Positions 7,048-15,286 are shown, counted from the stretch's first letter. The stretch is 25,689 bases of DNA from Massilioclostridium sp965141735 (GCA_965141735.1 CBCSOX010000016.1:1-25689), one strand, 5' to 3'. The notes: generated from the sequence alone by a model not told the origin. Numbers and translations: made by a program.

Positions 7048-7668
7048 ATGTCAACGATGAAATCGACCACCAAACTCGTCAACCTCGCGCTGCTCATCGC
7101 GGTGATGCTGGTGCTCAACTTCACCAATCTCGGGCTCATCACCATCCCGTTTTCCCCGCTCAAGGTGACCACCCTGCACATCCCGGTCATCATCGGCGCC
7201 TGTCTGCTCGGGCCCCGCTACGGGGGCATCCTCGGCTTTTTCTTCGGGCTGCTGAGCTTCATCACCCACAGTTTTGTCGCCCCGGTGGTCACCTCGTTTG
7301 TCTTCACCCCTCTCTACTCCCTCGGCGATTACCACGGAAATTTTTGGAGCCTTGTGATCTGCTTTGTGCCGCGTATCCTCATCGGGGTGTTCGCTGGGCT
7401 TTTGTTCCAGGCGCTCACCAAACGCGGCAAAAACGCCTATCTCTCCGGCGCGGTGGCGGGGGTTGCCGGGTCGTTGACCAACACCGTTCTCGTCCTCGGA
7501 GACATCGCCCTGTTTTTCGGCCAGCAGTACGCGACCGTCAAATCGGGCGCCCTGCTCGCGATCATCATGAGCACCGTCGTGGTCAACGGCATCCCCGAGG
7601 CAATTTTTGCTGGGCTTCTCACCGCGGTGATCGTCCGCCCGCTGCTCAAGCTCTATGCACGCCGCTAA
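7048..7668 (+). CDS. ECF transporter S component (pantothenate-type by resemblance)
   Basis: A 206-residue integral membrane protein with about six hydrophobic segments, the size and shape of substrate-binding S subunits of energy-coupling-factor vitamin transporters. The block ITIPFSPLKVTTLHIPVIIG followed by LLGPRYGGILGFFFGLLSF is close to proteins annotated as PanT-like (pantothenate) S components; specificity is a guess. Such subunits bind the vitamin and dock on a shared EcfA/EcfA'/EcfT module, which must be encoded elsewhere because none is here. GGGAGG (7035-7040) supports ATG 7048. It is the first gene of a six-gene operon. Confidence 0.82.
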   Translation: MSTMKSTTKLVNLALLIAVMLVLNFTNLGLITIPFSPLKVTTLHIPVIIGACLLGPRYGGILGFFFGLLSFITHSFVAPVVTSFVFTPLYSLGDYHGNFWSLVICFVPRILIGVFAGLLFQALTKRGKNAYLSGAVAGVAGSLTNTVLVLGDIALFFGQQYATVKSGALLAIIMSTVVVNGIPEAIFAGLLTAVIVRPLLKLYARR

Positions 7669-7695
7669 CCCTCTCTGAAAGGAATTATCTGTCCA

Positions 7696-8688
7696 ATGTA
7701 TCTGCTTGATTCCCACGCCGCCGAGCACGCCGCCCACCACCATGGAGCGCTTCAGGAATTTTTCGTCAACCTCTTCTGCAAGCTGTTCGGCGTTGAGGAC
7801 GGAAACCCGCTCGCGGAAATACCCGCCCACTTTCTCTACGATCTGCTGCGGACCTTTTTGATTTTTATCATCGTCCTCTCAGTCGTCTCGTTCCTCAAAA
7901 CCTACATCCCGGTGGCGAGTGTGCGCAAGTCGCTGCTCAAGGTCAACCGCTACGTCGCGATTGTCATCGCAGCCTTTGCGGGCATCCTCTCCTCCACCTG
8001 TATCTGCACCAATGTCCCTCTTTTCCTCGGGTTTCTCGCCTTCGGCATTCCGGTACATCTGGCGATGACCTACCTCATTGCCGCCTCGATGGTGAACATC
8101 ACCTCCCTTCTGTCCATGGCGGCGATCACAGACATCCGGTTCACCGCAGTTTACACCGGCGTCTGCCTGCTCATGACGATTGTGGCGGGAATCATCCTTT
8201 CGTTCATCGACGGGGAAAAGTACATCCACCGCGACCGGATTTCCGCCGGCGCGCTCGACCCCGACCGCAAGCCGACTGTGACGGAGCGGTGGGGCTACGC
8301 CCTGCACGAGACCAAGCACACCCTGCGCGACCAGTGGGTCTATATCGTCATCGGCGTCGCGCTCTCTGCTCTGATCAACGGGTTTGTCAACCTCGACTTT
8401 GCTGAAAAGATCTCGAGCTTTGGGTTCTGGGGGGTGCTCGGGGTGACGGTGCTCGGGCTGGTGCTGCACACCGATGTGGTGTCGGTGCTGCCGGTGGTCT
8501 CCGCCCTGCTGCGGGTGGGGGTCCCCTACGGGATGCTCATCGCGCTCATCACCTCGCTCGCGTTTTTCTCGATCCCCATGGTGATCATGGTCAAAAAGAC
8601 GGTGAGCCTGCGCTACGTCGCCTACAGCTGGGTGATCCTGTTTGCGCTCATCCTCATTGCGGGACAGGTCCTGCTGGTGGTTGCGTGA
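7696..8688 (+). CDS. ArsP/DUF318-type permease
   Basis: A 330-residue permease of the PF03773 family, with about eight to ten membrane helices. The N-terminal half holds a conserved cysteine motif, STCICTNVPLFLGF, followed by GIPVHLAMTYLIAASMVN, where family members carry cysteine-containing metal or organoarsenical binding sites. The second half repeats a related hydrophobic layout (HTDVVSVLPVVSALL). The first ~40 residues are His-rich (HAAEHAAHHHGA), which may bind metal. Family members include ArsP, an exporter of trivalent organoarsenicals, and many permeases of unknown substrate. The gene overlaps the next by one base (TGATG). Confidence 0.82.
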   Translation: MYLLDSHAAEHAAHHHGALQEFFVNLFCKLFGVEDGNPLAEIPAHFLYDLLRTFLIFIIVLSVVSFLKTYIPVASVRKSLLKVNRYVAIVIAAFAGILSSTCICTNVPLFLGFLAFGIPVHLAMTYLIAASMVNITSLLSMAAITDIRFTAVYTGVCLLMTIVAGIILSFIDGEKYIHRDRISAGALDPDRKPTVTERWGYALHETKHTLRDQWVYIVIGVALSALINGFVNLDFAEKISSFGFWGVLGVTVLGLVLHTDVVSVLPVVSALLRVGVPYGMLIALITSLAFFSIPMVIMVKKTVSLRYVAYSWVILFALILIAGQVLLVVA

Positions 8689-9629
8689 TGGACAGCCCAT
8701 TTCCCTACTCAAACGACAACAAGCGCTACCACACCTGGAACTACCACCTCAACCGGATGTTCGGGTGCAAGGTGTTTAAGGTGTCGCTCAACGCGGGGTT
8801 TACCTGCCCCAACATCGACGGAACCAAAGGCTACGGCGGCTGCACCTACTGCTCGAACGCGGGCAGCGGGGATTTTGCGGGCAACCCGAACGACGATCTG
8901 GTCCGCCAGTTTGAGCAGGTGAAAACCGCGCTGCACCAAAAGTGGCCGCAGGCTAAGTACATCGGCTATTTTCAGGCGTTCACCAACACCTACGCCCCCC
9001 TCCCGGTACTGCGGGAAAAGTACGAGACAGTTCTCGCGCTCGACAATGTGGTGGGGCTGAGCATCGCGACCCGGGCGGACGCTCTGCCCGACGACGTCGC
9101 CGATTACCTCGCCGAGCTGTCGCGGCGCACCTACCTGGTGGTGGAGCTGGGGCTCCAGTCTATCCACGACGAGACGGGGCGGCGGATCAACCGGGGACAC
9201 AGCTACGCTGAGTTCCTTGTGGGCTACCGCAAGCTGCGGGAGCGGGGCATTCCCGTCTGCGTCCACATCATCAACGGACTCCCCGGGGAAACCCATGGGA
9301 TGATGCTCGAAACGGTGCGGGAGCTCGCTGCGCTTGACCTGCACTGCATCAAAATTCACCTGCTCCACCTGCTCAAGGGCACCGTGATGGCTGCGGAGTA
9401 CGCGCGCGGGGAGTTTGAACTGCTCTCCCTCGAGGAATACGTGCAAATAGTCTGCGACCAGCTCGAGCTGCTCCCGCCCGAAGTCGTTGTGCAGCGACTG
9501 ACTGGGGACGGGGCGAAGGACGACCTGATCGGGCCGCTGTGGAGCCTCAAAAAATTCGTCGTCCTCAATGAAATTGACAAGGAGCTTGTCCGGCGGGACA
9601 GCGTTCAGGGAAAGCGGTTTCACGACTAG
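8688..9629 (+). CDS. mnmL: Radical SAM protein MnmL (YtqA, TIGR01212 family)
   Basis: A 313-residue radical SAM enzyme. The cluster-binding cysteines show the unusual spacing of this family: Cys40, Cys52 and Cys55 in AGFTCPNIDGTKGYGG and CTYC. Further family blocks are YFQAFTNTYAP, GLSIATRADALPDDV and LVVELGLQSIHD. In Bacillus subtilis YtqA (MnmL) works with YtqB in an alternate route to 5-methylaminomethyl-2-thiouridine at the tRNA wobble position, removing the carboxymethyl group of cmnm5U. The direct neighbour here is the YtqB homologue, which strongly supports that role. I chose ATG 8688, which overlaps the permease stop as TGATG; a GTG one codon earlier is also possible. Confidence 0.87.
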   Translation: MDSPFPYSNDNKRYHTWNYHLNRMFGCKVFKVSLNAGFTCPNIDGTKGYGGCTYCSNAGSGDFAGNPNDDLVRQFEQVKTALHQKWPQAKYIGYFQAFTNTYAPLPVLREKYETVLALDNVVGLSIATRADALPDDVADYLAELSRRTYLVVELGLQSIHDETGRRINRGHSYAEFLVGYRKLRERGIPVCVHIINGLPGETHGMMLETVRELAALDLHCIKIHLLHLLKGTVMAAEYARGEFELLSLEEYVQIVCDQLELLPPEVVVQRLTGDGAKDDLIGPLWSLKKFVVLNEIDKELVRRDSVQGKRFHD

Positions 9630-9637
9630 GAGGAAGT

Positions 9638-10192
9638 ATGCAGAATATTCTCACCTTTGCAAAATACCTCATCACACAAAACGTCCCCTGCGACGGGGTG
9701 GTGGGGGACTTCACGATGGGCAACGGCTCGGACACCCTGTTTCTCGCGCAGCACTGCTGCAAGGGCAAGGTCTACGCCTTTGACATTCAGCAGCAGGCGG
9801 TTGACAACACCCGTTCCCGGCTCGAGGCCAACTGGGTGGACAACGCCGAGCTCATTCTCGACAGCCACAGCAATCTTGACCAGTACATCCACGAGGAGCT
9901 CGACGGCGGGATGTTCAACCTCGGCTACCTGCCCGGCAGCGACCGGACGGTGACGACCAAGCTCGAAACCACTCTGGAAGCGGTGCGCAAGGCTGCCAGT
10001 TTGCTCAAAATCGGCGGGGTGCTCGTGATCGTGGTCTACCCCGGGCACGATGAGGGCGCGCTGGAGGGGCAGACCTTGGAGGGCGAGCTCGCACAGCTCG
10101 ACAGCAAGGCGTACGATGTGCTCCTCTACCGGCTGATCAACAAAATATCCGAGGACTGCCCTTATATTCTCGCAATCGAGCGGCGAAAATAA
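9638..10192 (+). CDS. mnmM: tRNA nm5(s2)U methyltransferase MnmM (YtqB family)
   Basis: A 184-residue class I SAM-dependent methyltransferase of the PF06962 (YtqB) family. GDFTMGNGSDTLFLA at residues 24-38 is the SAM-binding loop, AFDIQQQAV follows the second strand, and FNLGYLPGSDRTVTT is a signature stretch. LKIGGVLVIVVYPGH is the late-strand block. In B. subtilis the enzyme methylates 5-aminomethyl-2-thiouridine to mnm5s2U at wobble position 34 of tRNAs. Its start at ATG 9638 lies 8 nt after the mnmL stop, behind AGGAGGAAG. The pairing of both enzymes fits a host that lacks the bifunctional MnmC. Confidence 0.88.
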   Translation: MQNILTFAKYLITQNVPCDGVVGDFTMGNGSDTLFLAQHCCKGKVYAFDIQQQAVDNTRSRLEANWVDNAELILDSHSNLDQYIHEELDGGMFNLGYLPGSDRTVTTKLETTLEAVRKAASLLKIGGVLVIVVYPGHDEGALEGQTLEGELAQLDSKAYDVLLYRLINKISEDCPYILAIERRK

Positions 10193-10205
10193 ACTGGAGG
10201 CAATT

Positions 10206-10919
10206 ATGGAATTCACTCGAGAACACTGGACACAGCAGGACTACCAGCAGCTGGTTGAGCAGCTGCGCGAGCTCGCCGATCCGGACTACCTTGCATTCAA
10301 CCAAAAACTCGTTCCCGACTGCTCCAACATGCTCGGCGTGCGGATGCCGGAGCTGCGCAGGCTCTCCCGCCAGATCGTCAAGGGGAACGCGGAGGAATAC
10401 CTCGCGCTCGCAGGGGCGGGCAGCCACGAGGAAATTTTGCTGCACGGCATGGTGATCGGGGCGTTGGACTGTGATTTTGAAGCGCTCAAAGGTTACATCG
10501 CTGGCTTTGTCCCTAAGATCAGCAATTGGGCGGTGTGCGACTCGTTCTGCTCCGGGCTCAAGCAGTTTGGCAAGGAGCAGCAGGCAGCCTACGAGCTGGT
10601 GGAGAGCTACGCCTTGAGCAGCAGCCCGTGGGCAATCCGGTTCGGGCTGATCTCGATGCTCTCCCACTTTTTAAACGACCTCTACATCGACCGGGTGCTC
10701 GCTGTCAGCGGGCAAATCACCAACGACCACTACTATGTGCGGATGGGAAACGCCTGGCTGATCTCGATGGCGTTTGTCAAATACCGCGACAAGACCCTCG
10801 CGTTTTTAAACGACTGTGCGCTCGACGACTGGACCTACAACAAAGCGCTGCAAAAAATCGTCGAGTCCAACCGGGTGGACGCCCAGACCAAGGAACTGAT
10901 CAAAACACTCAAACGTTAG
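10206..10919 (+). CDS. DNA alkylation repair protein (AlkD-like HEAT-repeat glycosylase)
   Basis: A 237-residue all-helical protein of the PF08713 family. Typical blocks are LGVRMPELRRLSRQIVKGN (residues about 39-57), the LKGYIAGFVPKISNWAVCDSFC segment including the conserved NWAVCD, and WAIRFGLISMLSHFL. AlkD-type enzymes remove N3- and N7-alkylpurines without flipping the base. Close relatives in Firmicutes are often only inferred to be glycosylases, so catalytic activity is likely but unproven. Start ATG 10206, behind GGAGG; 13 nt after mnmM. It ends 10 nt before cca. Confidence 0.88.
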   Translation: MEFTREHWTQQDYQQLVEQLRELADPDYLAFNQKLVPDCSNMLGVRMPELRRLSRQIVKGNAEEYLALAGAGSHEEILLHGMVIGALDCDFEALKGYIAGFVPKISNWAVCDSFCSGLKQFGKEQQAAYELVESYALSSSPWAIRFGLISMLSHFLNDLYIDRVLAVSGQITNDHYYVRMGNAWLISMAFVKYRDKTLAFLNDCALDDWTYNKALQKIVESNRVDAQTKELIKTLKR

Positions 10920-10929
10920 GAGGAGCGGG

Positions 10930-12279
10930 ATGGAACTGCGAATTCCCGAACAGGTGCGCCAGGCGCTGAGCAAGCTGCGCGCCTGCGGCTATGAAGCCTA
11001 TATCGTAGGGGGGTGCGTGCGCGACCTGCTGCTCGGGCGGGAGCCGGATGATTACGATATCACCACCAGCGCCCTGCCCTTTGAGACAATGCGCTGCTTT
11101 GCGGGATACCGCGTCATTGAGACAGGGGTGAAGCACGGCACCGTCACTGTGGTGATCGACAGGATGCCGCTCGAGATCACCACCTACCGCATTGACGGGC
11201 AGTACAGTGACAACCGCCGCCCCGACTCAGTGACTTTTACCCGCAATTTGCGGGAGGACCTCGCGCGGCGGGATTTCACCATCAACGCGATGGCCTACAG
11301 CCCTTCCATTGGATTGCAGGACTATTTTGGTGGGCAGCAGGACCTGAACGCCGGGATGATTCGCTGTGTCGGGGACCCGCAGACCCGGTTTGAGGAGGAC
11401 GCGCTGCGCATCCTGCGTGCGGTCCGCTTTTCCTCGGTGCTCGGCTTTGGGATCGAACCCGCCACTGCCGCCGCCCTGCTGACCCGGCGCGGGCTGCTCG
11501 TGCACATTGCGCGGGAGCGGGTGCAGGTCGAGCTCAATAAGCTGCTGATGGGCCGCGACGTGGGCCGGGTGCTGCGGGAATACACCGAGGTGCTCTGCGA
11601 GGTGATCCCCGAGATCATCCCCTGCATTGGCTTTGAGCAGCACAGCCGCTACCACCTCTACGATGTGTGGGAGCACACGGTGCACACCGTCGAGCGCTCC
11701 CCCCAACGGCTCACCGTCCGGCTCGCCATGCTGCTGCACGATTTGGCCAAGCCGCTCACCTTCAGCATCGAGGGCGGCACCGGGCACTTTTACAGCCATC
11801 AGCTCAAGAGCGCTGATCTCGCGCAGGAGATTCTCAAGCGGCTGCGTTACAGCGGGGAAATCACCCGGCGGGTGGTCGATCTCATCCGCTATCACAGCGT
11901 CGAGTTTCACGGCTCAGCCAAGGCGATCAAACGCTGGCTGGGCAGGCTGGGGGAGGAGGAACTGCGCGAGCTGCTGCTTGTCCAGCGCAGCGACCTGCTC
12001 GGCAAGGATCCTTCCTTTTGGTATGAGCTCGAGGAGCTCGACGAAAACGAACAGCGCATCAACGAGATCGTCGCACAGAACCAGTGCTTTACAGTTGCAC
12101 AGCTGGCGGTCAACGGCAACGACCTGCGGGAAGTCGGCTGCACCCAGGGGCGACTGATCGGGCAGCTGCTCGAGTACCTGCTCGGTCTCGTGATTGACGA
12201 GGAGTGTCCCAACAGCCGGGAGGCGCTCCTCGCTCGGGCCAACCAGTATCTGGTCAACCGGAAGCAGGCAGACGAATAG
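10930..12279 (+). CDS. cca: CCA tRNA nucleotidyltransferase
   Basis: A 449-residue class II nucleotidyltransferase that adds or repairs the 3'-CCA end of tRNAs from CTP and ATP. Visible parts are the head motif GGCVRDLLLG (from residue 27), the metal-binding DYD (41-43), RRDFTINAMAY and the DPQTRFEEDALRILRAVRF neck segment. An HD domain follows with LLHDLAKP (His270, Asp271) and a later RYHSVEFHGSAK. The HD domain is a common extra in such proteins and may give phosphatase or phosphodiesterase activity. AGGAGCGG lies just before ATG 10930. This is the last gene of the 7048-12279 operon, which unites two wobble-base enzymes and a tRNA end enzyme. Confidence 0.93.
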   Translation: MELRIPEQVRQALSKLRACGYEAYIVGGCVRDLLLGREPDDYDITTSALPFETMRCFAGYRVIETGVKHGTVTVVIDRMPLEITTYRIDGQYSDNRRPDSVTFTRNLREDLARRDFTINAMAYSPSIGLQDYFGGQQDLNAGMIRCVGDPQTRFEEDALRILRAVRFSSVLGFGIEPATAAALLTRRGLLVHIARERVQVELNKLLMGRDVGRVLREYTEVLCEVIPEIIPCIGFEQHSRYHLYDVWEHTVHTVERSPQRLTVRLAMLLHDLAKPLTFSIEGGTGHFYSHQLKSADLAQEILKRLRYSGEITRRVVDLIRYHSVEFHGSAKAIKRWLGRLGEEELRELLLVQRSDLLGKDPSFWYELEELDENEQRINEIVAQNQCFTVAQLAVNGNDLREVGCTQGRLIGQLLEYLLGLVIDEECPNSREALLARANQYLVNRKQADE

Positions 12280-12288
12280 CTGAGGCGT

Positions 12289-12457
12289 ATGAGTTGTCCG
12301 TTTTGCACAGCAGAAATGGAGCTTGGGATTCTCGACAGTGCGCGGGCGGGGTCTATTGGGGGCCGAACAGAGCGTTTTGCAACCCGTTTCCCGTAAAAGT
12401 TTTCAAACAAAGGCCTATCTTTGCCGAAACTGCCGCAAGCTCGTCATCAGCTACTGA
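12289..12457 (+). pseudogene. Frameshifted zinc-ribbon protein (DUF6487/PF20097-like)
   Basis: An ATG at 12289 begins MSCPFCTAEMELGILDSARAG in one frame. The C-terminal part, SFQTKAYLCRNCRKLVISY, ends at a TGA (12455-12457) in the next frame. The middle (VYWGPNRAFCNPFP) reads best in the third. Together the pieces give the order of a roughly 60-75-residue zinc-ribbon protein with a CPFC knuckle at the start and a CRNC knuckle before the tail, as in PF20097 proteins. At least two small indels are needed to restore it, so it is read as a decayed gene. Two C-x2-C motifs at the right distance make chance unlikely. Confidence 0.55.
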
Positions 12458-13301
12458 CTGGTTTTGCAGCAGAGACCGTTGGAAAATGAAGCGCTGTGTG
12501 GAGCGTCGGTTGAACCCCTTACCGCTCTTTCAATGCCAATTCTCACAGTGTTGCAGTCCATTGGATTTGGCAGTAAGGCAGTCCCGTCGGTTAAGGCACA
12601 AGCATTGAACGGAGCAAATGACAAGTAAAAAGTCCGCACTGTCTGAGACAGCGGATATGATGCGGCTGATGATCTGTACCCACGGGGTGAACCGGTAAGA
12701 GAAGGCGCGGCGAATCTGTTCACAGATGGATTTGATGCCGGCTGGCATATACAGGGACAACGAGGGTCTTTGGCTATCTTTTATCCTTCCCTAAGGACAG
12801 GGCTGATGCCAGCTGCATCCAGGCGCTTGAACCGTATCCTCGCACCCTGTTTTTGCTGGGAGCCGGTTATAGCAAGATGAATAAGAGCGAGCCGCCAGTC
12901 CACTGGCGGCTCGCTCTTATTCATCTATGGATCGCTTTAACAAAACCACCGGCTTTGCCGGAGAGGAGGCAATGCGACCAGCACATCGTTTTTGTTGAAG
13001 CGAGGCGGAATCATGACATCCTATTGCTGCTGATTGGACAAAAAACGTATTTACTGGCGGTAGAACAAGGATACAGGTGACGTCATTTTCAAAACCATGA
13101 AGTGACTTGCCCGTACAATGCCCTTTTCGGGCTAATGCATACCGCCCGTTGTTCAAATGGCGTCTCCCTTTCTGGTTCACATGCGCAGAGCGGCTTTCGG
13201 GTAAGAAAAATGCTGCATGCCCTAACAGGTTTTCTTCCGCGTTTAACGAGCACCAATTAAATTGGTCTCTTTAATCTGCCGCCGGATTTTGCAGTGCATG
13301 T
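12458..13301 (+). other. Gene-free stretch with no recognised content apart from one inverted repeat
   Basis: About 840 nt between the zinc-ribbon remnant and the DUF2461 gene. Open frames of up to about 90 codons occur on both strands, but none has a ribosome binding site, steady codon use or a recognisable motif. The clear structure is the perfect inverted repeat at 12875-12926. A small ACCAAT/ATTGGT pairing at 13250-13266 lies behind the minus-strand DUF2461 stop and could be a weak terminator. The stretch looks like decayed accessory DNA. Confidence 0.5.
12875..12926. repeat. Perfect 25-bp inverted repeat with 2-nt loop
   Basis: The arms at 12875-12899 and 12902-12926 are perfectly complementary. 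They have a GC-rich inner half (GAGCGAGCCGCCAGT on the left) and AT-rich outer ends. As RNA it would form an exceptionally stable hairpin in both directions. There is no real U-run, so it is a poor classic terminator. It might be a bidirectional transcription block, a small palindromic repeat or the end of a lost element. Confidence 0.8.
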
Positions 13302-13997
13302 TCACCGGGAGCCTGGGGAGGTGTGGTCCCGTCGGGTTTCCACTGCCATGAGGAACTCGTAAACCGGTTTGAGGAGCCTGAACTGCTGTGCGATGACCTG
13401 ATCGAGATTGTCTGAGAACATCAGCTCAAAATCAGTGGAGGTGCAATCGAAGTCAACCGACTTGCGGTCCACCCAGCTGCGGATATGTTCCGGCTCGTCC
13501 GGCCCCTTGCTGCGCTTGTACAGGTCCCCGGTGAGGGAGAACACCTCCTGATTCTCATACGCCTCGAGCGCTTTGAGAAAAGCGGGTTCCCGCCCCAGAA
13601 TCATCTCACGGTAGCACCGCATCGCGTCGGCGGACGCCTGGTAGTACCCCATCCCGTAGGAAAGTCCCCGGGGGGAGATGTCCACATAAAAGCCTGGAGG
13701 ACCCTCGTAGAGCTTTTTGTCCCGGATGAAAACCAGCCACATGTTGTCCCGGTAGAGGGATTTGTCCTTGGAAAACCGGGTGTCACGGTAGATGCGGGAG
13801 ATCGAACGGGTGACCCGCGGCTCGACGATGAGGTCAGGATCGAGCTCGAGCATGGTGGGCTTGAGCTTGACCACCAGCTCGGCCAGCGGCTGCAACACCA
13901 GTTCGGTGTACTCTTTTTTGTGGGCGTGATACCACTCTTTGCTGTTGTTGAGCTTGTTTTCAAATAAAAAATCGAGCGTTTTTGCTGAGATCGGCAT
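13302..13997 (-). CDS. DUF2461 domain protein
   Basis: A 231-residue protein of the DUF2461 (TIGR02453) family, function unknown. Family marks are FLFENKLNNSKEWYHAHKKE near the N-terminus, RSISRIYRDTRFSKDKSLYR, FYVDISPRGLSYGMGYYQ, and DEPEHIRSWVDRKS. The start is taken at ATG 13997: AAGGAGG is 6 nt upstream of it, while the ATG at 14003 directly abuts the ribosome binding site. The gene is single, with its own promoter at 14021-14049, divergent from the dCMP deaminase gene. The basic tail after residue 215 differs from the rest but the length is normal. Confidence 0.87.
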   Translation of the reverse strand: MPISAKTLDFLFENKLNNSKEWYHAHKKEYTELVLQPLAELVVKLKPTMLELDPDLIVEPRVTRSISRIYRDTRFSKDKSLYRDNMWLVFIRDKKLYEGPPGFYVDISPRGLSYGMGYYQASADAMRCYREMILGREPAFLKALEAYENQEVFSLTGDLYKRSKGPDEPEHIRSWVDRKSVDFDCTSTDFELMFSDNLDQVIAQQFRLLKPVYEFLMAVETRRDHTSPGSR

Positions 13998-14020
13998 AAA
14001 CATCCTCCTTATCTGCTCCC

Positions 14021-14049
14021 ATTATACCTGAGGACGCAAAAAAATACAA
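14021..14049 (-). promoter_or_regulatory. Sigma-A promoter of the DUF2461 gene
   Basis: On the minus strand TTGTAT (14049-14044), a 17-bp spacer and TATAAT (14026-14021). It is back to back with the plus-strand promoter at 14052-14080: the two -35 boxes are 2 bp apart. Confidence 0.7.
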
Positions 14050-14051
14050 TG

Positions 14052-14080
14052 TTGCCCTGCGCTTTTTGGTATGTTATAAT
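14052..14080 (+). promoter_or_regulatory. Sigma-A promoter of the dCMP deaminase gene
   Basis: TTGCCC (14052-14057), a 17-bp spacer and TATAAT (14075-14080), 26 nt before the TTG start at 14107. Confidence 0.7.
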
Positions 14081-14106
14081 GAAAGCAAAAAACGAGGTGG
14101 GACGAA

Positions 14107-14583
14107 TTGAAACGACAGGACTACATTTCATGGGATGAGTATTTTATGGGGATCGCCCTGCTTTCGGCGCAGCGCAGCAAGGATCCCAACACACAGGTGG
14201 GCGCCTGCATTGTGGGCCAAGACAACAAAATCCTCTCGCTCGGCTACAACGGCATGCCGATCGGGTGCAGCGATGACGAACTCCCATGGAGCAACCAGGG
14301 GGGACCTCTCGACACCAAGTATTTGTTTGTCTGCCACGCCGAGCTCAATGCGATCCTAAACAGCGGCAAGGACCTTTCGGGTGCAAAACTCTACACAACC
14401 CTCTTCCCCTGCAACGAGTGCGCCAAGGCGATTATCCAGTCGGGGATCAAAGAAGTGGTCTACTGCTCGGACAAATATGCGGACACCGAGTCGACAATTG
14501 CTTCCAAAAAAATGTTTGGCATGGCTGGGGTCCTCTACCGCGGCTACGATCTGCACGGCAAGGAGATCACAATCAATTTGTAG
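14107..14583 (+). CDS. dCMP deaminase (ComEB-type cytidine deaminase fold)
   Basis: A 158-residue zinc-dependent deaminase that converts dCMP to dUMP for thymidylate synthesis. The zinc site is complete: HAELNAIL (His77 ligand, Glu79 proton shuttle) and PCNEC (Cys102, Cys105). WDEYFMGIALLSAQRSKDPNTQVG at the start and VVYCSDKYAD after the site are typical of the ComEB/dCMP deaminase branch. The start is a TTG at 14107 behind GAGGTGGG; no ATG fits. Single-gene transcript with its own promoter. A riboflavin-type deaminase is excluded by length and by the N-terminal block. Confidence 0.9.
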   Translation: MKRQDYISWDEYFMGIALLSAQRSKDPNTQVGACIVGQDNKILSLGYNGMPIGCSDDELPWSNQGGPLDTKYLFVCHAELNAILNSGKDLSGAKLYTTLFPCNECAKAIIQSGIKEVVYCSDKYADTESTIASKKMFGMAGVLYRGYDLHGKEITINL

Positions 14584-14947
14584 CAGCCGCCATTCTGGGA
14601 TTGTACAGCTGTGCCCGAGCTGGTCTGCTGAAAAAATCTGCCGCGCCGCCAGCTGCAGCCGGGACAAAGAGGCATGGGCACAGGGGCGGTTTTCCTACAA
14701 ACAGTTCCTCAGTGAGTTGGAGAAGCGAGCGGCCGGGTTTGGTTTCAGCGGGCCAGAGCAGCGCGTCCCGTTCCCCAGCATGCTGGAGAGGGCGGCAGAA
14801 CCACATCCTCGGGTGGGCGGTGACGGGCTGTGCTGGCCCTCCTGCCCGGCTGTGACTCCCGGGGATTTTCCGTTGTGCGATTGCACACCCTGATCGGACT
14901 TTTTCGCAGATGTTGTCTGCTCGGCCCCGCTTGGACGGGGCTTTTTT
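14584..14947 (+). other. GC-rich stretch with nested pairings and a terminator; possible RNA or long 3' UTR
   Basis: No frame here has a ribosome binding site or known motif. Pairings seen: CTGTGCCC/GGGCACAG (14609-14616 with 14676-14683), enclosing AGCTGG/CCAGCT (14618-14623 with 14649-14654). Further on there is a CCAGCATGCTGG palindrome near 14774-14785 and TGTGC/GCACA near 14875-14887. The segment ends at a rho-independent terminator (14924-14947). It could be a structured RNA or a long 3' UTR of the deaminase mRNA. In such GC-rich DNA some pairing arises by chance. Confidence 0.35.
14924..14947 (+). terminator. Rho-independent terminator
   Basis: GCCCCG/CGGGGC stem (14924-14929 with 14936-14941) followed by six T residues. 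It lies 340 nt after the dCMP deaminase stop. Confidence 0.8.
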
Positions 14948-15195
14948 GTTGCATTGGCACCGCCGGGACACGTTGTTCTCACCACCTTATCGAGCGGATG
15001 ATCACACAGTTGAAAAGACAGCCGGAATCGAAAGCACATCTGGGTGCACTGGGTGTGGGCAACCCGCCACACTGCCGCTGAAAAAATGGTTCGGCCTATC
15101 GCATAGGGCTGGCACTTCTTTTTCATTCAGCCCGGGGTTTTGATTTATACACAATTCGGATAAAATTTGTTCACGCTGTTTTTGAACAGGTTGAA

Positions 15196-15224
15196 TTGTA
15201 AAAGGGCAGAAGGTATGCTATAAT
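15196..15224 (+). promoter_or_regulatory. Sigma-A promoter of the nine-gene operon
   Basis: TTGTAA (15196-15201), a 17-bp spacer and TATAAT (15219-15224), about 60 nt before the lipoprotein start. The DNA between 14948 and 15195 has no gene; a GCCTAT/ATAGGGC pairing near 15094-15109 followed by CTTCTTTTTC may be another weak terminator. Confidence 0.7.
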
Positions 15225-15286
15225 AATCATAATCGTATAGTATGGTTCCTTGTTCTTGAACCGGTTTGGAAAGGTGGGCGATTCAG

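Noticed and set aside
12530..12760. A 76-codon minus-strand frame in the gene-free stretch
   Set aside because: It has only a TTG start with no ribosome binding site, and no family could be recognised.
14381..14893. A plus-strand frame containing SRDKEAWAQGRFSYKQFLSE after the deaminase gene
   Set aside because: It starts as a shadow frame inside the deaminase gene and has no own start signal; the tail turns Cys/Pro-rich without any known motif.
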